Shown here: one piece after another, positions 35,149-44,686 of the stretch | Numbering within the stretch: the first letter of the stretch is position 1 | Layout: each line of letters starts with the position of its first letter | Source: Exobacillus caeni | GTDB taxonomy: Bacteria > Bacillota > Bacilli > Bacillales > Guptibacillaceae | Assembly (NCBI RefSeq): GCF_005747095.1 | Contig: NZ_SWLG01000001.1 | Location: 434,001 to 498,000 of the forward strand | Length of the DNA: 64,000 bases | Direction: 5' to 3' | Program-made: the position numbers and the translations under genes | The notes under the pieces: generated by a model | What the model saw: the letters and a program-made list of their open reading frames with translations, nothing else | The model's database searches: none | What the model was told of the DNA's origin: nothing

Positions 35149-37569
35149 ATGCTCGTTTCGATGCGATGGCTTGAACAATATGTTGATCTCGGCAACCATA
35201 CTGCTGAGCAATTAGCTGATTTAATAACCAAAAGCGGTATTGAGGTAGAAACAGTAGAAAGTTTAAATAAAGGGGTGAAAGGTGTCGTTGTAGGCCATGT
35301 GGTCTCCTGTGAACAACACCCCAATGCAGACAAACTGAATTTATGCAAAGTAGACATTGGAGAGGAAGAACCTGTCCAAATCATTTGCGGTGCACCTAAT
35401 GTGGCAGAAGGCCAGAAGGTTGCCGTTGCAAAAGTAGGGGCTGTGTTGCCGGGTAACTTTAAGATCAAAAAAGCAAAACTTCGCGGAGAAGCTTCAAACG
35501 GTATGATCTGCTCGCTTCAAGAGCTTGGAATCGAATCGAAGCTCGTTCAAAAAGAATTTGCAGACGGAATTTTTGTCTTTCCGAACGATGTGGAAGTGGG
35601 AACGGATGCACTTGAATACTTAAACCTTAACGATAAGGTCCTGGAGCTTGGTCTTACACCGAACAGGGCAGACTGCATGAATATGCTTGGTGTCGCTTAC
35701 GAAGTAGCTGCTATTCTGAAGAAAGAAGTAAACCTTCCTTCACCTTCAGTCGAGCATTCTGATGAATCTGCTGCTGATTATGTTTCGGTAAGCATTGAAA
35801 ATAAAGAAGATAATCCTTATTATGGGGCTACGATCATAAAGGGAGTAGAAGTTAAAGCCTCACCATTATGGCTCGTTAATCGTCTTGTATCATCCGGTAT
35901 CCGCCCGATCAATAATATTGTTGATATTACAAACTATGTGCTTCTTGAATACGGGCAGCCGCTTCATGCATTTGATTATGACCGGCTTGGATCAAAAGAG
36001 ATCGTAGTTAGAAGAGCTGGTGATGGAGAGAAGATCGAAACACTTGATGACACGGAAAGAACGTTATCAAGCGATCATCTTGTAATAACGAATGGGAAAA
36101 AACCGGTTGCTGTAGCAGGTGTAATGGGCGGTGCCGATTCAGAAGTCTATGATGGAACGCAAACGATTTTGCTTGAAGCGGCTTACTTTAATGGCTTTGT
36201 GGTCCGCCAGGCTTCTAAAGACCTTAACCTGCGCAGTGATTCAAGCGCAAGATTTGAAAAAGGAATCGACCGAAACAGAGTTCATTTAGCAGCAAAGCGT
36301 GCAGCCTCGCTTATTGTAGAGCTTGCAGGAGGAGAAGTGCTTGAAGGCCCTGTAGAAGCCGGGGAGCGTACTGTTGAAGAGAAAAGTGTGAGTGTCTCTG
36401 TTAAAAGAATCAACCGTGTGTTAGGAACCGATATTTCAGAAAACACGGTAGCTGAGATCTTTGATCGACTTAGATTTGAATATAACAATGATAACGGAAC
36501 ATTTTCAGTACTGGTGCCGGCAAGACGGCCAGATATAACCATTGAAGAGGATCTCATTGAAGAAGTTGGCAGACTGTACGGTTATGATAACCTCCCCGCC
36601 ACTTTTCCTTACGGAGAAGGAACTCCTGGTGGGCTCACAGACTACCAGAACAAGCGCCGTCTCGTACGTAGATACATGGAAGGTGCAGGCTTATATCAAG
36701 TTACAACATACAGTTTGACAAGTCCAAAGAAAAACGCATTCTTTGGTGAGATTGGCTATAATGACATCACTTTATCCATGCCGATGAGTGAAGAGAGGGC
36801 AGTGTTAAGAACAAGCCTTGTTCCTCATTTGCTGGATGTAATCGAGCATAATCACAACAGGCAGCTTGATGATGTCGCAATATATGAGACAGCAAAAGTG
36901 TTTTTAACGAAGCAGGAAAAAGTTTCCGAGCTTCCTAAAGAAGAAGAGCATATCTCAGCTGCATTCACCGGGTTGTGGCAGGAGCATTCCTGGCAGAAGG
37001 AGAAGAAGCCGGTCGATTTCTTTGTAGCCAAGGGAGTGATCGAAGGGCTTGTTGAGGAGCTCGGCCTCTCTGATCGTATCTCGTTCCAAAAGGCTGAAAA
37101 GCAGAATATGCATCCAGGAAGAACTGCTAACGTTCTTCTTGACGAAGAAGAGATTGGTTTTGTCGGCCAGCTTCATCCAGAAGCCCAGAGCGAATATGAT
37201 ATCAATGAAACGTATTTATTTGAACTTAACCTGGAACGGCTACTAACAACGAATACGGAACCGCTTGAGTATAAATCTCTTCCTCGATTCCCTTCTGTTA
37301 CAAGAGATATCGCTCTTGTGGTGGATGAAGGTACCGAGGCTCAGGCCGTGTTAAACATAATTGAACAGGCTGGCGGCAAGTTACTGGCTGAAACAAGAAT
37401 ATTCGATTTGTATCAGGGTGAGCACATGGAAGAAGGCAAAAAGTCACTGGCGTTTTCTCTAAGATATTATAATCCTGAACATACACTGACAGAAGAAGAA
37501 GTAAAAAAGGCTCACGACCGTGTGGTTGATCAATTAAAGCAAGAGATTGGCGCATCACTTCGTGGATAA
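35149..37569 (+). CDS. pheT: Phenylalanyl-tRNA synthetase beta subunit
   Basis: 806 residues. N-terminal OB/EMAP-like tRNA-binding domain (about 40-150: [13 protein letters not shown]), B3/B4 editing domain (about 205-390: [12 protein letters not shown]-like [14 protein letters not shown]), B5, catalytic-like core, and C-terminal FDX anticodon-binding domain ([18 protein letters not shown]). Forms the (alpha-beta)2 enzyme with PheS and hydrolyses Tyr-tRNA(Phe). Terminates at the hairpin at 37571. Confidence 0.98.
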   Translation: MLVSMRWLEQYVDLGNHTAEQLADLITKSGIEVETVESLNKGVKGVVVGHVVSCEQHPNADKLNLCKVDIGEEEPVQIICGAPNVAEGQKVAVAKVGAVLPGNFKIKKAKLRGEASNGMICSLQELGIESKLVQKEFADGIFVFPNDVEVGTDALEYLNLNDKVLELGLTPNRADCMNMLGVAYEVAAILKKEVNLPSPSVEHSDESAADYVSVSIENKEDNPYYGATIIKGVEVKASPLWLVNRLVSSGIRPINNIVDITNYVLLEYGQPLHAFDYDRLGSKEIVVRRAGDGEKIETLDDTERTLSSDHLVITNGKKPVAVAGVMGGADSEVYDGTQTILLEAAYFNGFVVRQASKDLNLRSDSSARFEKGIDRNRVHLAAKRAASLIVELAGGEVLEGPVEAGERTVEEKSVSVSVKRINRVLGTDISENTVAEIFDRLRFEYNNDNGTFSVLVPARRPDITIEEDLIEEVGRLYGYDNLPATFPYGEGTPGGLTDYQNKRRLVRRYMEGAGLYQVTTYSLTSPKKNAFFGEIGYNDITLSMPMSEERAVLRTSLVPHLLDVIEHNHNRQLDDVAIYETAKVFLTKQEKVSELPKEEEHISAAFTGLWQEHSWQKEKKPVDFFVAKGVIEGLVEELGLSDRISFQKAEKQNMHPGRTANVLLDEEEIGFVGQLHPEAQSEYDINETYLFELNLERLLTTNTEPLEYKSLPRFPSVTRDIALVVDEGTEAQAVLNIIEQAGGKLLAETRIFDLYQGEHMEEGKKSLAFSLRYYNPEHTLTEEEVKKAHDRVVDQLKQEIGASLRG

Positions 37570-37570
37570 A

Positions 37571-37600
37571 AAAACAGGCTGCACATTTGCAGCCTGTTTT
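37571..37600. terminator. Bidirectional terminator between pheT and rnhC
   Basis: AAAACAGGCTGC (37571-37582), 6-nt loop, GCAGCCTGTTTT (37589-37600): a perfect 12-bp stem with A/T flanks on both sides. Confidence 0.9.
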
Positions 37601-37616
37601 CAATTTGTAACGTACT

Positions 37617-38567
37617 TTATGGTCTTTTAGCTTTTTGAGCCAGCACCTTTGCTTTGTCGGTGTTGGCAAAGTGAACTTTTGCAAACTTTTCGAGAGCTTG
37701 GAGCCCTTTGCTATTAATGATTTGTGCAGCTGCAATGTCTACCTGCTTCCCCGCTCCTTTTGGAATTGGAAATCCTGCTGCCTCACTTAAGTTATCCATA
37801 TGTTGAACAAAGGCATATCTGGCAATGATAGAAGCGGCTGCTACAGCAAGGTGGATCCCTTCTGCTTTTGTCTCAAAGAAAACATTTTCTCTTACAACGC
37901 TCTTTTCCCTTGAAAGATATCCGAAATAGACGTCAGGTTTTGCAAATTGGTCGATTAAAATACCATCAACTTCCTGTCCATCGACTTTTTGCATCACATG
38001 CTGGATTGCTTTGTTATGCAGCAATGCTTTCATCTTACCCTGGCTGTAGCCTTTTCGCTGGAGTTGATTGTATTTTTCATTTGGCAGAGTAAGAAGACTG
38101 TATGGAACAGTTTTCACTAAATCTCTTGCGATGGCTATAATTTGCGGATCTTTTAAGTTTTTTGAATCACGGACTCCGAGCTCTTTTAAAAGAGGAATTT
38201 GCTCTTTTGCAACAAAGGCTGCGACAACAGTGATCGGTCCGAAATAGTCGCCTGTTCCAACTTCATCTGAACCGACGATCGAAAGCTTCCCTATGTCAGC
38301 AGGCGGACTGTATTTAGTTGGTTCTTTTATAGAAGGCTTTGCTTTAGGTTTTGATGAAACGGAAGATTTCCCCCATTTTCCAGATTCCTCCTCAGCGCTT
38401 TTTCCCTGGAAAAGAACTTTGCCGGAATTGTAAGCTGTAATCGTGCAGCCGGGAACTTTCGCTGCAAACAAACTTCCTGGAGGATGTTTATCCTGTTTAA
38501 ACTGGTTGTAATTCTCTTTCATTTCATTCATAATTGATTGAGATACGTTTAAAACGACATGTGACAT
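37617..38567 (-). CDS. rnhC: Ribonuclease HIII
   Basis: 316 residues. The N-terminal substrate-binding TBP-like domain (1-80, DUF3378) is followed by the type 2 RNase H fold with the acidic active site in GSDEVGTGDYFGPITVVAAF, plus downstream Asp in VRDSKNLKD and GILIDQFAKPDVYF. Cleaves RNA in RNA-DNA hybrids. ATG 38567. Convergent with pheT and divergent from zapA, as in B. subtilis (ysgB). Confidence 0.95.
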   Translation of the reverse strand: MSHVVLNVSQSIMNEMKENYNQFKQDKHPPGSLFAAKVPGCTITAYNSGKVLFQGKSAEEESGKWGKSSVSSKPKAKPSIKEPTKYSPPADIGKLSIVGSDEVGTGDYFGPITVVAAFVAKEQIPLLKELGVRDSKNLKDPQIIAIARDLVKTVPYSLLTLPNEKYNQLQRKGYSQGKMKALLHNKAIQHVMQKVDGQEVDGILIDQFAKPDVYFGYLSREKSVVRENVFFETKAEGIHLAVAAASIIARYAFVQHMDNLSEAAGFPIPKGAGKQVDIAAAQIINSKGLQALEKFAKVHFANTDKAKVLAQKAKRP

Positions 38568-38730
38568 AACAAAACTCCTTTTATGTACTGAGGAATATCT
38601 CCTATTATAACGAATCCTTTATAAAAAGGGTAACGGGACCTTAGGATGTAAGTGTAAGACGATTTTCATGTAAAATCTTTCATGTTAAGATAAAAGTTAG
38701 GGTTTTTTTCTCGGAATAGGAGGCTTTTGG

Positions 38731-38991
38731 GTGGGAGAGAAGCAAGGGAATGAACGCACAAGAGTACAAATTTATGGAGAAGAATATACAATAAAAGGCA
38801 CCGAGAGCTCTGATCATATTATAGAGGTTTCCAATATAGTGGATGAAAAAATGAAAGAATTAAAAACGATGAATCCATATTTGGATACAAAAAGGCTCGC
38901 TGTGCTGACTGCAGTAAATATTGTGAACGAGTACGTATTGCTTAAGAAAGAAATGCAACAACTTCAGAAAAAATTGAAAGAAGAGGAATAA
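38731..38991 (+). CDS. zapA: Cell division protein ZapA
   Basis: 86 residues from GTG 38731, which follows aggaggctttt. N-terminal beta part (RTRVQIYGEEYTIKG) and C-terminal coiled coil (EMQQLQKKLKEEE) are the ZapA layout. It promotes FtsZ bundling at the division ring. cvpA begins six bases after the stop. Confidence 0.92.
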   Translation: MGEKQGNERTRVQIYGEEYTIKGTESSDHIIEVSNIVDEKMKELKTMNPYLDTKRLAVLTAVNIVNEYVLLKKEMQQLQKKLKEEE

Positions 38992-38996
38992 GAGGG

Positions 38997-39536
38997 ATGG
39001 TTGATTTAATACTGTTAGTTATTTTAGTCGGGGGATTTTTGGTCGGCATTCGCCGTGGCCTGATATTACAAGTTGTCCATTTAACAGGTTTTATTGTTTC
39101 GTTTATCGTCGCATATATGTATTTCGGTGATCTGGCTCCACATTTAAAGCTGTGGATTCCATATCCTTCTTTTGGAGAAGGCGATTCAACGAACATGGTT
39201 CTTGACGCAATAAATTTTGAAGCTACTTACTATAGAGGAATTGCTTTTGCTATGCTTTTCTTTGGAACAAAAATCATTATGCAAATTATAGGCTCCATGC
39301 TTGATTTTCTTGCAGACCTGCCGATTTTGCGTACGATTAATGGCTGGCTCGGCGGTGTGCTGGGATTTATAGAAGTGTACGTTATTTTGTTTATTTTTCT
39401 TTTTTTGGCAGCTCTTGTGCCGAATGAGACAGTACAAACGTACATCAGTCATTCGTTTTTGGCGGAAAGCATTGTGAAGCACACACCGATATTATCGGAA
39501 CAAATTAAAGACTTATGGAGCAACCACGTCGTTTAA
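38997..39536 (+). CDS. cvpA: CvpA family membrane protein (YshB)
   Basis: 179 residues with four hydrophobic segments (about 2-30, 32-50, 78-100, 110-145). The N-terminal LILLVILVGGFLVGIRRGLI and RTINGWLGGVLGFIE are typical of CvpA/colicin V production family proteins. Function in bacilli is unknown. Adjacent to zapA, probably one operon, followed by a hairpin at 39535. Confidence 0.87.
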   Translation: MVDLILLVILVGGFLVGIRRGLILQVVHLTGFIVSFIVAYMYFGDLAPHLKLWIPYPSFGEGDSTNMVLDAINFEATYYRGIAFAMLFFGTKIIMQIIGSMLDFLADLPILRTINGWLGGVLGFIEVYVILFIFLFLAALVPNETVQTYISHSFLAESIVKHTPILSEQIKDLWSNHVV

Positions 39537-39566
39537 CCCTTCTTGTCCGGAAGGGTTATTTCTTTT
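39535..39566 (+). terminator. Terminator after cvpA
   Basis: AACCCTTC (39535-39542), 7-nt loop, GAAGGGTT (39550-39557), then ATTTCTTTT. It overlaps the cvpA stop codon. Confidence 0.65.
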
Positions 39567-39652
39567 ATTGCAGTTGTTTCAAGTTGGTTTTTTAAAAAAA
39601 TACCGGTACGATAGAAGGTAGGAGAAAACCCGAAAGGAAGGGTGGACAAATC

Positions 39653-41389
39653 ATGGATAAGAAAAAAGTAATAAAAAAACTGGAAGAAATCGCGATTTAT
39701 ATGGAAATCAAGGGAGAGAACCCTTTTAAAATATCGGCTTTTCGAAAAGCGGCACGCGCACTTGAAACTGATGATCGGAATATGGAACAAATCGAAGACC
39801 CTGCAGAACTGAACGGAATCGGAAAAGGAACTGCTGCAATAATAAAAGAACTGGTCGAAACAGGAGATTCAGAGACGTTAAGAAGCCTGCAGGAAGAGGT
39901 GCCGAATGGATTGATTCCACTACTTGGCTTGCCAGGTCTTGGCGGTAAAAAGATTGAAAAGCTGTATCAGGAACTTGGTGTTACAGATGTTAGCAGCTTG
40001 AAAAAAGCATGTGAAGGAAACAAGGTTCAGCAATTGCCGGGATTTGGGAAAAAAACAGAAGAAAAAATTCTTGAAGCGATCAAAGACATAGGAAAAAGGC
40101 CGGACAGGCTTCCTATCGCATACATGCTTCCTATCGCAGAGAATATCGAAATTCAACTTGATGGCTTTAAGGGAATTGAGAAATATTCAAGAGCAGGCAG
40201 CCTGCGCCGGATGAAAGAAACGATTAAAGACCTGGATTTTATTATCGCAACGAATGAAGCCGAAAAAGTTGCGGACCAGCTTTTAAAAATTGAACCAGAG
40301 GCAAAGGTAATCGTCCAGGGGGATACAAAAGTAACGCTTGAACTGGCGTATGATTATGCCGTATCGGTCGACTTCAGGCTTGTGAAACCAGAGGAATTTG
40401 CCACAACTCTCCATCACTTCACTGGCTCAATGGAACATAACGTTAAAATGAGGCAAATCGCTAAGAAGCGCGGTGAAAAAATAAGCGAGTATGGCGTTGA
40501 AGATATAGATACAGGAGAGATTACGACTTTTAACACGGAAGAAGAATTTTATGAACATTTCGGCCTTGCATTTATTCCACCTGAACTAAGGGAGGATGAC
40601 GGAGAGATAGAAGCAGCCATGGAAGGGGAAATCAACGTTGTGCTTCTTGATGACATCAAAGGCGATCTCCATATGCACTCGACCTGGAGTGACGGGGCGT
40701 TTACAATAGAAGAAATGGCAGAAGCTGCGAGAAAGAAAGGTTATTCTTACATTGCGATGACCGATCATTCCCAGTATTTAAAAGTCGCAAACGGCTTGAC
40801 TCCTGAGCGACTGAAAGAACAAAGAAAAGAAATTGACCGCCTTAACAAAAAATATAAGGATTTTAAAATATTCGCTGGAGTAGAGATGGATATTCTCCCT
40901 GATGGAACTCTGGATTATGAGGATGACGTTTTAGAAGGTATGGATTTTGTTATCGCATCGATCCATTCTTCCTTCTCCCAGAACCGGGATAAGATTATGA
41001 AAAGGCTGGAAACGGCACTTAAAAACCATCATGTTGATTTAATCGCGCATCCAACCGGAAGACTAATAGGGAAAAGAACGGGATATGACGTTGATCTTGA
41101 GATGTTGATCAAGCTTGCAAAAGAAACGGATACAGCCCTTGAGCTCAATGCAAATCCAAACCGTCTTGATCTATCAGCTGAATGGTTGAAAAAAGCCCAG
41201 GAAGCAAATGTAAAGTTAATGATCAATACAGATGCCCATCACATGGACATGCTTGAGCATATGCCGATCGGTGTAGCGTTCGGACGTAGAGGATGGTTAA
41301 AAAAAGAAACGATCCTCAATACGTATGATTCGACAGAACTAGAAGCATTTTTCAACCGTCATTCTCAAGGCTCCATGAAAGATCGTTAG
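39653..41389 (+). CDS. polX: DNA polymerase/3'-5' exonuclease PolX
   Basis: 578 residues. N-terminal family X polymerase (1-315): an 8-kDa region with HhH motifs (ELNGIGKGTAAII, LPGLGGKKIEKLY, LPGFGKKTEEKIL), nucleotidyltransferase GSLRRMKETIKDLDFII and a third acidic residue in YAVSVDFRLV. C-terminal PHP phosphoesterase (about 338-570) with DLHMHSTWSDG, MTDHSQ, VEMDI and NTDAHH. Base-excision repair polymerase; the PHP domain gives AP-endonuclease and exonuclease activities. ATG 39653. Confidence 0.96.
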   Translation: MDKKKVIKKLEEIAIYMEIKGENPFKISAFRKAARALETDDRNMEQIEDPAELNGIGKGTAAIIKELVETGDSETLRSLQEEVPNGLIPLLGLPGLGGKKIEKLYQELGVTDVSSLKKACEGNKVQQLPGFGKKTEEKILEAIKDIGKRPDRLPIAYMLPIAENIEIQLDGFKGIEKYSRAGSLRRMKETIKDLDFIIATNEAEKVADQLLKIEPEAKVIVQGDTKVTLELAYDYAVSVDFRLVKPEEFATTLHHFTGSMEHNVKMRQIAKKRGEKISEYGVEDIDTGEITTFNTEEEFYEHFGLAFIPPELREDDGEIEAAMEGEINVVLLDDIKGDLHMHSTWSDGAFTIEEMAEAARKKGYSYIAMTDHSQYLKVANGLTPERLKEQRKEIDRLNKKYKDFKIFAGVEMDILPDGTLDYEDDVLEGMDFVIASIHSSFSQNRDKIMKRLETALKNHHVDLIAHPTGRLIGKRTGYDVDLEMLIKLAKETDTALELNANPNRLDLSAEWLKKAQEANVKLMINTDAHHMDMLEHMPIGVAFGRRGWLKKETILNTYDSTELEAFFNRHSQGSMKDR

Positions 41390-41414
41390 AATGGCATAGT
41401 AGGAGGACGTTGTT

Positions 41415-43778
41415 TTGAATAAACGAGTATTGCGACTATTAGAATATCAAAAAATAAAAGAGATGCTTTCTGCCCATACCGCTTCATCACTAGGAAAGCA
41501 AAAAATTGAAGAGCTTATACCTCATGTTGAACTGGATGAAGTCAACCATGGGCTAAACAGTACGGAAGAGGCCAGAAAAGTTCTCCGTTTGAAGGGCCAG
41601 GCCCCTCTTGGAGGGATTAGGGACATTAGAGCAAGTTTGAAACGTGCGGAAATTGGCGGTATGTTAAATCCGGACGAGCTTCTTGATATATCCAGTACAA
41701 TATACGGCGGGCGACGCTTTAAAACGTTTATCGAGAATATGGTAGAAGATGGAGTCGAACTTCCGATCCTGGATTCCTATGTTTCCGAAATCGAGCCGGA
41801 AACAGAGCTTGAAAGAGAGATCGCTTACAGCATTGACCAGGATGGCGAAGTGATGGATTCGGCAAGCGATGCATTGAGTAAAATACGGGGCCAGCTTAAG
41901 AGCCATGAATCTCGCGTAAGAGAAAAGCTAGAAAGCATGATTCGTTCTTCAAGTACAAGAAAGATGCTTTCCGATGCATTAATAACCATTCGAAACGACC
42001 GGTTTGTTATTCCTGTTAAACAGGAATATCGAGGCGCTTTTGGCGGAATGGTCCATGACCAGTCTTCTTCAGGCGCAACCCTTTTTATTGAACCACAATC
42101 TGTCGTAACAATAAACAATCAGATCCGAGAGCTTAGAATTAAGGAAAAGCACGAAATCGATAAGATATTAACAGCATTGACTGGAAGAGTAGCGGAATCA
42201 GCCGAGGTGCTTTACCATAATGTGAAAATGCTTTCCGAGATTGATTTTATCGTAGCAAAAGCACTTTTTGCACAAACTTTGAACGCAACCAAGCCGATCA
42301 TGAACAACGAAGGAAAAGTTGGCCTTAAGAGTGCAAGACATCCACTGCTTCCTGCAGATGAAGTCGTTCCGACAACCCTTGAACTTGGTAAATCCTTTTC
42401 CTCGCTTGTTATTACCGGGCCGAATACGGGAGGAAAGACGGTTACGTTAAAGACACTTGGTCTTTTGACCTTGATGGCACAGTCAGGAATGCATATTCCT
42501 GCTGAGGAAGAATCTGAAATGGCGGTATTCAGGGCGGTCCATGCAGATATAGGAGATGAACAGTCCATTGAACAAAATTTGAGTACGTTCTCTTCTCATA
42601 TGACGAATATAGTAGAAATCTTAAAGCATGTAGATTCGAACAGTCTTGTTTTATTCGATGAACTTGGAGCAGGCACAGATCCTCAGGAAGGAGCTGCACT
42701 AGCAATTTCTATCCTGGATTATGTTTATAAAAGCGGAGCGAAAATCATCGCAACGACCCATTATAGTGAGTTAAAGGCTTACGCGTACAACAGAGAAGGA
42801 GTAATGAATGCGAGCGTAGAGTTCGATGTAGAAACATTAAGGCCGACTTATCGCCTGTTGATCGGTGTGCCAGGACGAAGCAACGCGTTTGAAATTTCAA
42901 GGCGGCTTGGATTATCAGAAGAGATTATCGGGGATGCGAAGTCCCAGATCTCAAGCGAAACAAACAAAGTGGATAAAATGATTTCTTCTCTGGAAGAGAG
43001 CCAGAAACAGGCTGCTCTGGATAAGGAAGATGCTATTCAGCTTCGAAAACAGGCCGAGGAATTAAAGCGAGACCTGGAACAGGGGTTGGAACGTTTTCAA
43101 AAGGAACGTGACAGGATGCTTGAGCAAGCTGAAAACGAAGCTGCCAGAGAAGTGGAAAAGGCAAAGGAAAAAGCAAGAAAAATTATCGATGAGCTAAGAT
43201 CTTACCAGTTGAAACAGGGGAACGTAAAGGAACATCAGTTGATCGATGCCAAAAAGCGATTGGAAGAAACAACCCCGGAACTCCGCAAAAAGGATGCGAA
43301 TGCTGCTAAGAAAAAGAAGAAAGCGCAGTCTGTGGAGCTAAAACCAGGGGACGAAGTGAAAGTGATAACTTTTGACCAAAAAGGCCATATCGTTGAAAAG
43401 GTAGGGAAAAATGAGTACCAGGTGCAGATCGGCATTATGAAGATGAATGTAAAAGAGGCCGATCTGGAACGGATAAAGTCTAAGCCGGAAATTGAAACAA
43501 AACCGATCGTAACGGTACGAGGCAGCAATGCCCATGTTAAGACAGAACTGGATTTAAGAGGAAAAAGATATGAAGATGCCCAGATCGAAGTAGAACGATA
43601 TCTGGACGATGCTTTGTTAGCAGGATACCATCAGGTTTCTATCATTCATGGAAAGGGAACGGGCGCTCTTCGCAAAGGTGTCCATGAATTGCTTCAAAAG
43701 CACCCGCGAGTAAAAAGTACCAGGATGGGCGGCATGAATGAAGGGGGCGGCGGCGTAACCGTTGTCGAGCTAAAATAA
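41415..43778 (+). CDS. mutS2: Endonuclease MutS2
   Basis: 787 residues from TTG 41415, eight bases after aggagg. MutS-like core without the mismatch-binding N domain; ABC ATPase with Walker [14 protein letters not shown], Walker [18 protein letters not shown] and [11 protein letters not shown]; a long coiled coil (about 515-620); KOW-like segment; C-terminal Smr nuclease (about 710-787) with [11 protein letters not shown] and [11 protein letters not shown]. In B. subtilis MutS2 acts on collided ribosomes as well as in recombination. Follows polX by 25 nt. Confidence 0.96.
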   Translation: MNKRVLRLLEYQKIKEMLSAHTASSLGKQKIEELIPHVELDEVNHGLNSTEEARKVLRLKGQAPLGGIRDIRASLKRAEIGGMLNPDELLDISSTIYGGRRFKTFIENMVEDGVELPILDSYVSEIEPETELEREIAYSIDQDGEVMDSASDALSKIRGQLKSHESRVREKLESMIRSSSTRKMLSDALITIRNDRFVIPVKQEYRGAFGGMVHDQSSSGATLFIEPQSVVTINNQIRELRIKEKHEIDKILTALTGRVAESAEVLYHNVKMLSEIDFIVAKALFAQTLNATKPIMNNEGKVGLKSARHPLLPADEVVPTTLELGKSFSSLVITGPNTGGKTVTLKTLGLLTLMAQSGMHIPAEEESEMAVFRAVHADIGDEQSIEQNLSTFSSHMTNIVEILKHVDSNSLVLFDELGAGTDPQEGAALAISILDYVYKSGAKIIATTHYSELKAYAYNREGVMNASVEFDVETLRPTYRLLIGVPGRSNAFEISRRLGLSEEIIGDAKSQISSETNKVDKMISSLEESQKQAALDKEDAIQLRKQAEELKRDLEQGLERFQKERDRMLEQAENEAAREVEKAKEKARKIIDELRSYQLKQGNVKEHQLIDAKKRLEETTPELRKKDANAAKKKKKAQSVELKPGDEVKVITFDQKGHIVEKVGKNEYQVQIGIMKMNVKEADLERIKSKPEIETKPIVTVRGSNAHVKTELDLRGKRYEDAQIEVERYLDDALLAGYHQVSIIHGKGTGALRKGVHELLQKHPRVKSTRMGGMNEGGGGVTVVELK

Positions 43779-43816
43779 GGAACGAAGCCCTATACCAAAA
43801 AGGAGAAACGGTAACC

Positions 43817-44224
43817 ATGGGACAATTTTGGGAGAGTACCTATTTTCAAACTGCAGCAAATTACAGTGTTGTTGTAGTATGCATGATCGTATTTCTTGCC
43901 ATTTTTGAACTAGTTACGAAATATAAGAACTGGCAGGAGATTAAAAAAGGAAACATGGCAGTAGCGATGGCTACTGGAGGAAAGATATTCGGGATCGCTA
44001 ATATTTTTCGTTTTTCCATCGAACACAACGATTCAATCGTTACCATGATGGGATGGGGGCTTTTCGGATTTCTTCTGTTATTGTTTGGTTATTTTATCTT
44101 CGAATTTCTAACACCGAAATTTCGAATCGATGAAGAAATAGAAAATGATAACAGAGCCGTAGGCTTTATCTCGATGGTTATTTCACTGGGGCTTTCCTAC
44201 GTGATTGGTGCCGGTATAGAATAA
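43817..44224 (+). CDS. yshE: DUF350 family membrane protein (YshE)
   Basis: 135 residues with four hydrophobic segments (about 13-32, 52-68, 75-98, 110-133). The DUF350 feature NMAVAMATGGKIFGIANIFR is in the middle. Function unknown. ATG 43817 follows aaaaggagaaac, 38 nt after mutS2. Confidence 0.88.
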   Translation: MGQFWESTYFQTAANYSVVVVCMIVFLAIFELVTKYKNWQEIKKGNMAVAMATGGKIFGIANIFRFSIEHNDSIVTMMGWGLFGFLLLLFGYFIFEFLTPKFRIDEEIENDNRAVGFISMVISLGLSYVIGAGIE

Positions 44225-44236
44225 GGGGAGGAAGAC

Positions 44237-44320
44237 GTGGAAACACTCTGGAAAGTGCTAATGGTAGTAGCCAGCCTGTTTTTTATAGGCGGCGTCATCT
44301 ATCTTTTGTTTTTTACGTAA
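44237..44320 (+). CDS. Small membrane peptide, 27 aa
   Basis: A GTG-started frame of 27 codons directly after yshE: SD ggggagg (44224-44230), GTG 44237, stop TAA 44318-44320. The peptide METLWKVLMVVASLFFIG continues GVIYLLFFT: one charged N-terminal turn followed by a single membrane helix. The good SD, six-base spacing, position inside the mutS2-yshE operon and the terminator right after the stop make translation likely. No homolog is known to me. Confidence 0.6.
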   Translation: METLWKVLMVVASLFFIGGVIYLLFFT

Positions 44321-44328
44321 AATTAGTG

Positions 44329-44370
44329 AAATGGCCGACTCTCTTGAAGAGTCGGCCATTTGTATTTTTA
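44329..44370 (+). terminator. Terminator after yshE and the small peptide gene
   Basis: AAATGGCCGACTCT (44329-44342), 5-nt loop, AGAGTCGGCCATTT (44348-44361): a perfect 14-bp stem followed by TGTATTTTT. Confidence 0.9.
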
Positions 44371-44389
44371 GCCAGGCTTTTATATACCC

Positions 44390-44492
44390 CAAAGCGACAA
44401 ATCTTTCACTCTCAAAAAAATAGATTGCCAGATCTATTTTATAGGAGCGTAAGCGACAGGGTACGATGAGATCGTGCCGCCAGGGAGAGCAT
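44390..44492. repeat. Family 2 hairpin repeat (copy d)
   Basis: Shares with copy a (16330) the ordered blocks caaagcga, atcttt, ctcaaaaa, agatt..atct and agcgtaagcga. It ends in cagggagagca. Located between the yshE terminator and lcfA; an ORF called over it on the minus strand (44258-44704) has no support. Confidence 0.55.
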
Positions 44493-44686
44493 AAAAGCTT
44501 TTGTTTCATTAAGGACTTTTCTCCCAGCGAAAAATGGCTTGTCCTCCCGATTATCGTCGCTAAAAAGGAATAAATGTCAAAAAAATTAAATAAATTATAT
44601 AAATATTGTGACTTTTTGATTATAATGAAGATAGAGTGATGAGAATTAGAGTTTGGAAAGGAGACGATAATTAAGGAGGTAATCCT

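Noticed and set aside
44636-44675. 12-codon frame immediately before lcfA ending at its SD
   Set aside because: No SD of its own and no regulatory codon pattern; probably chance.
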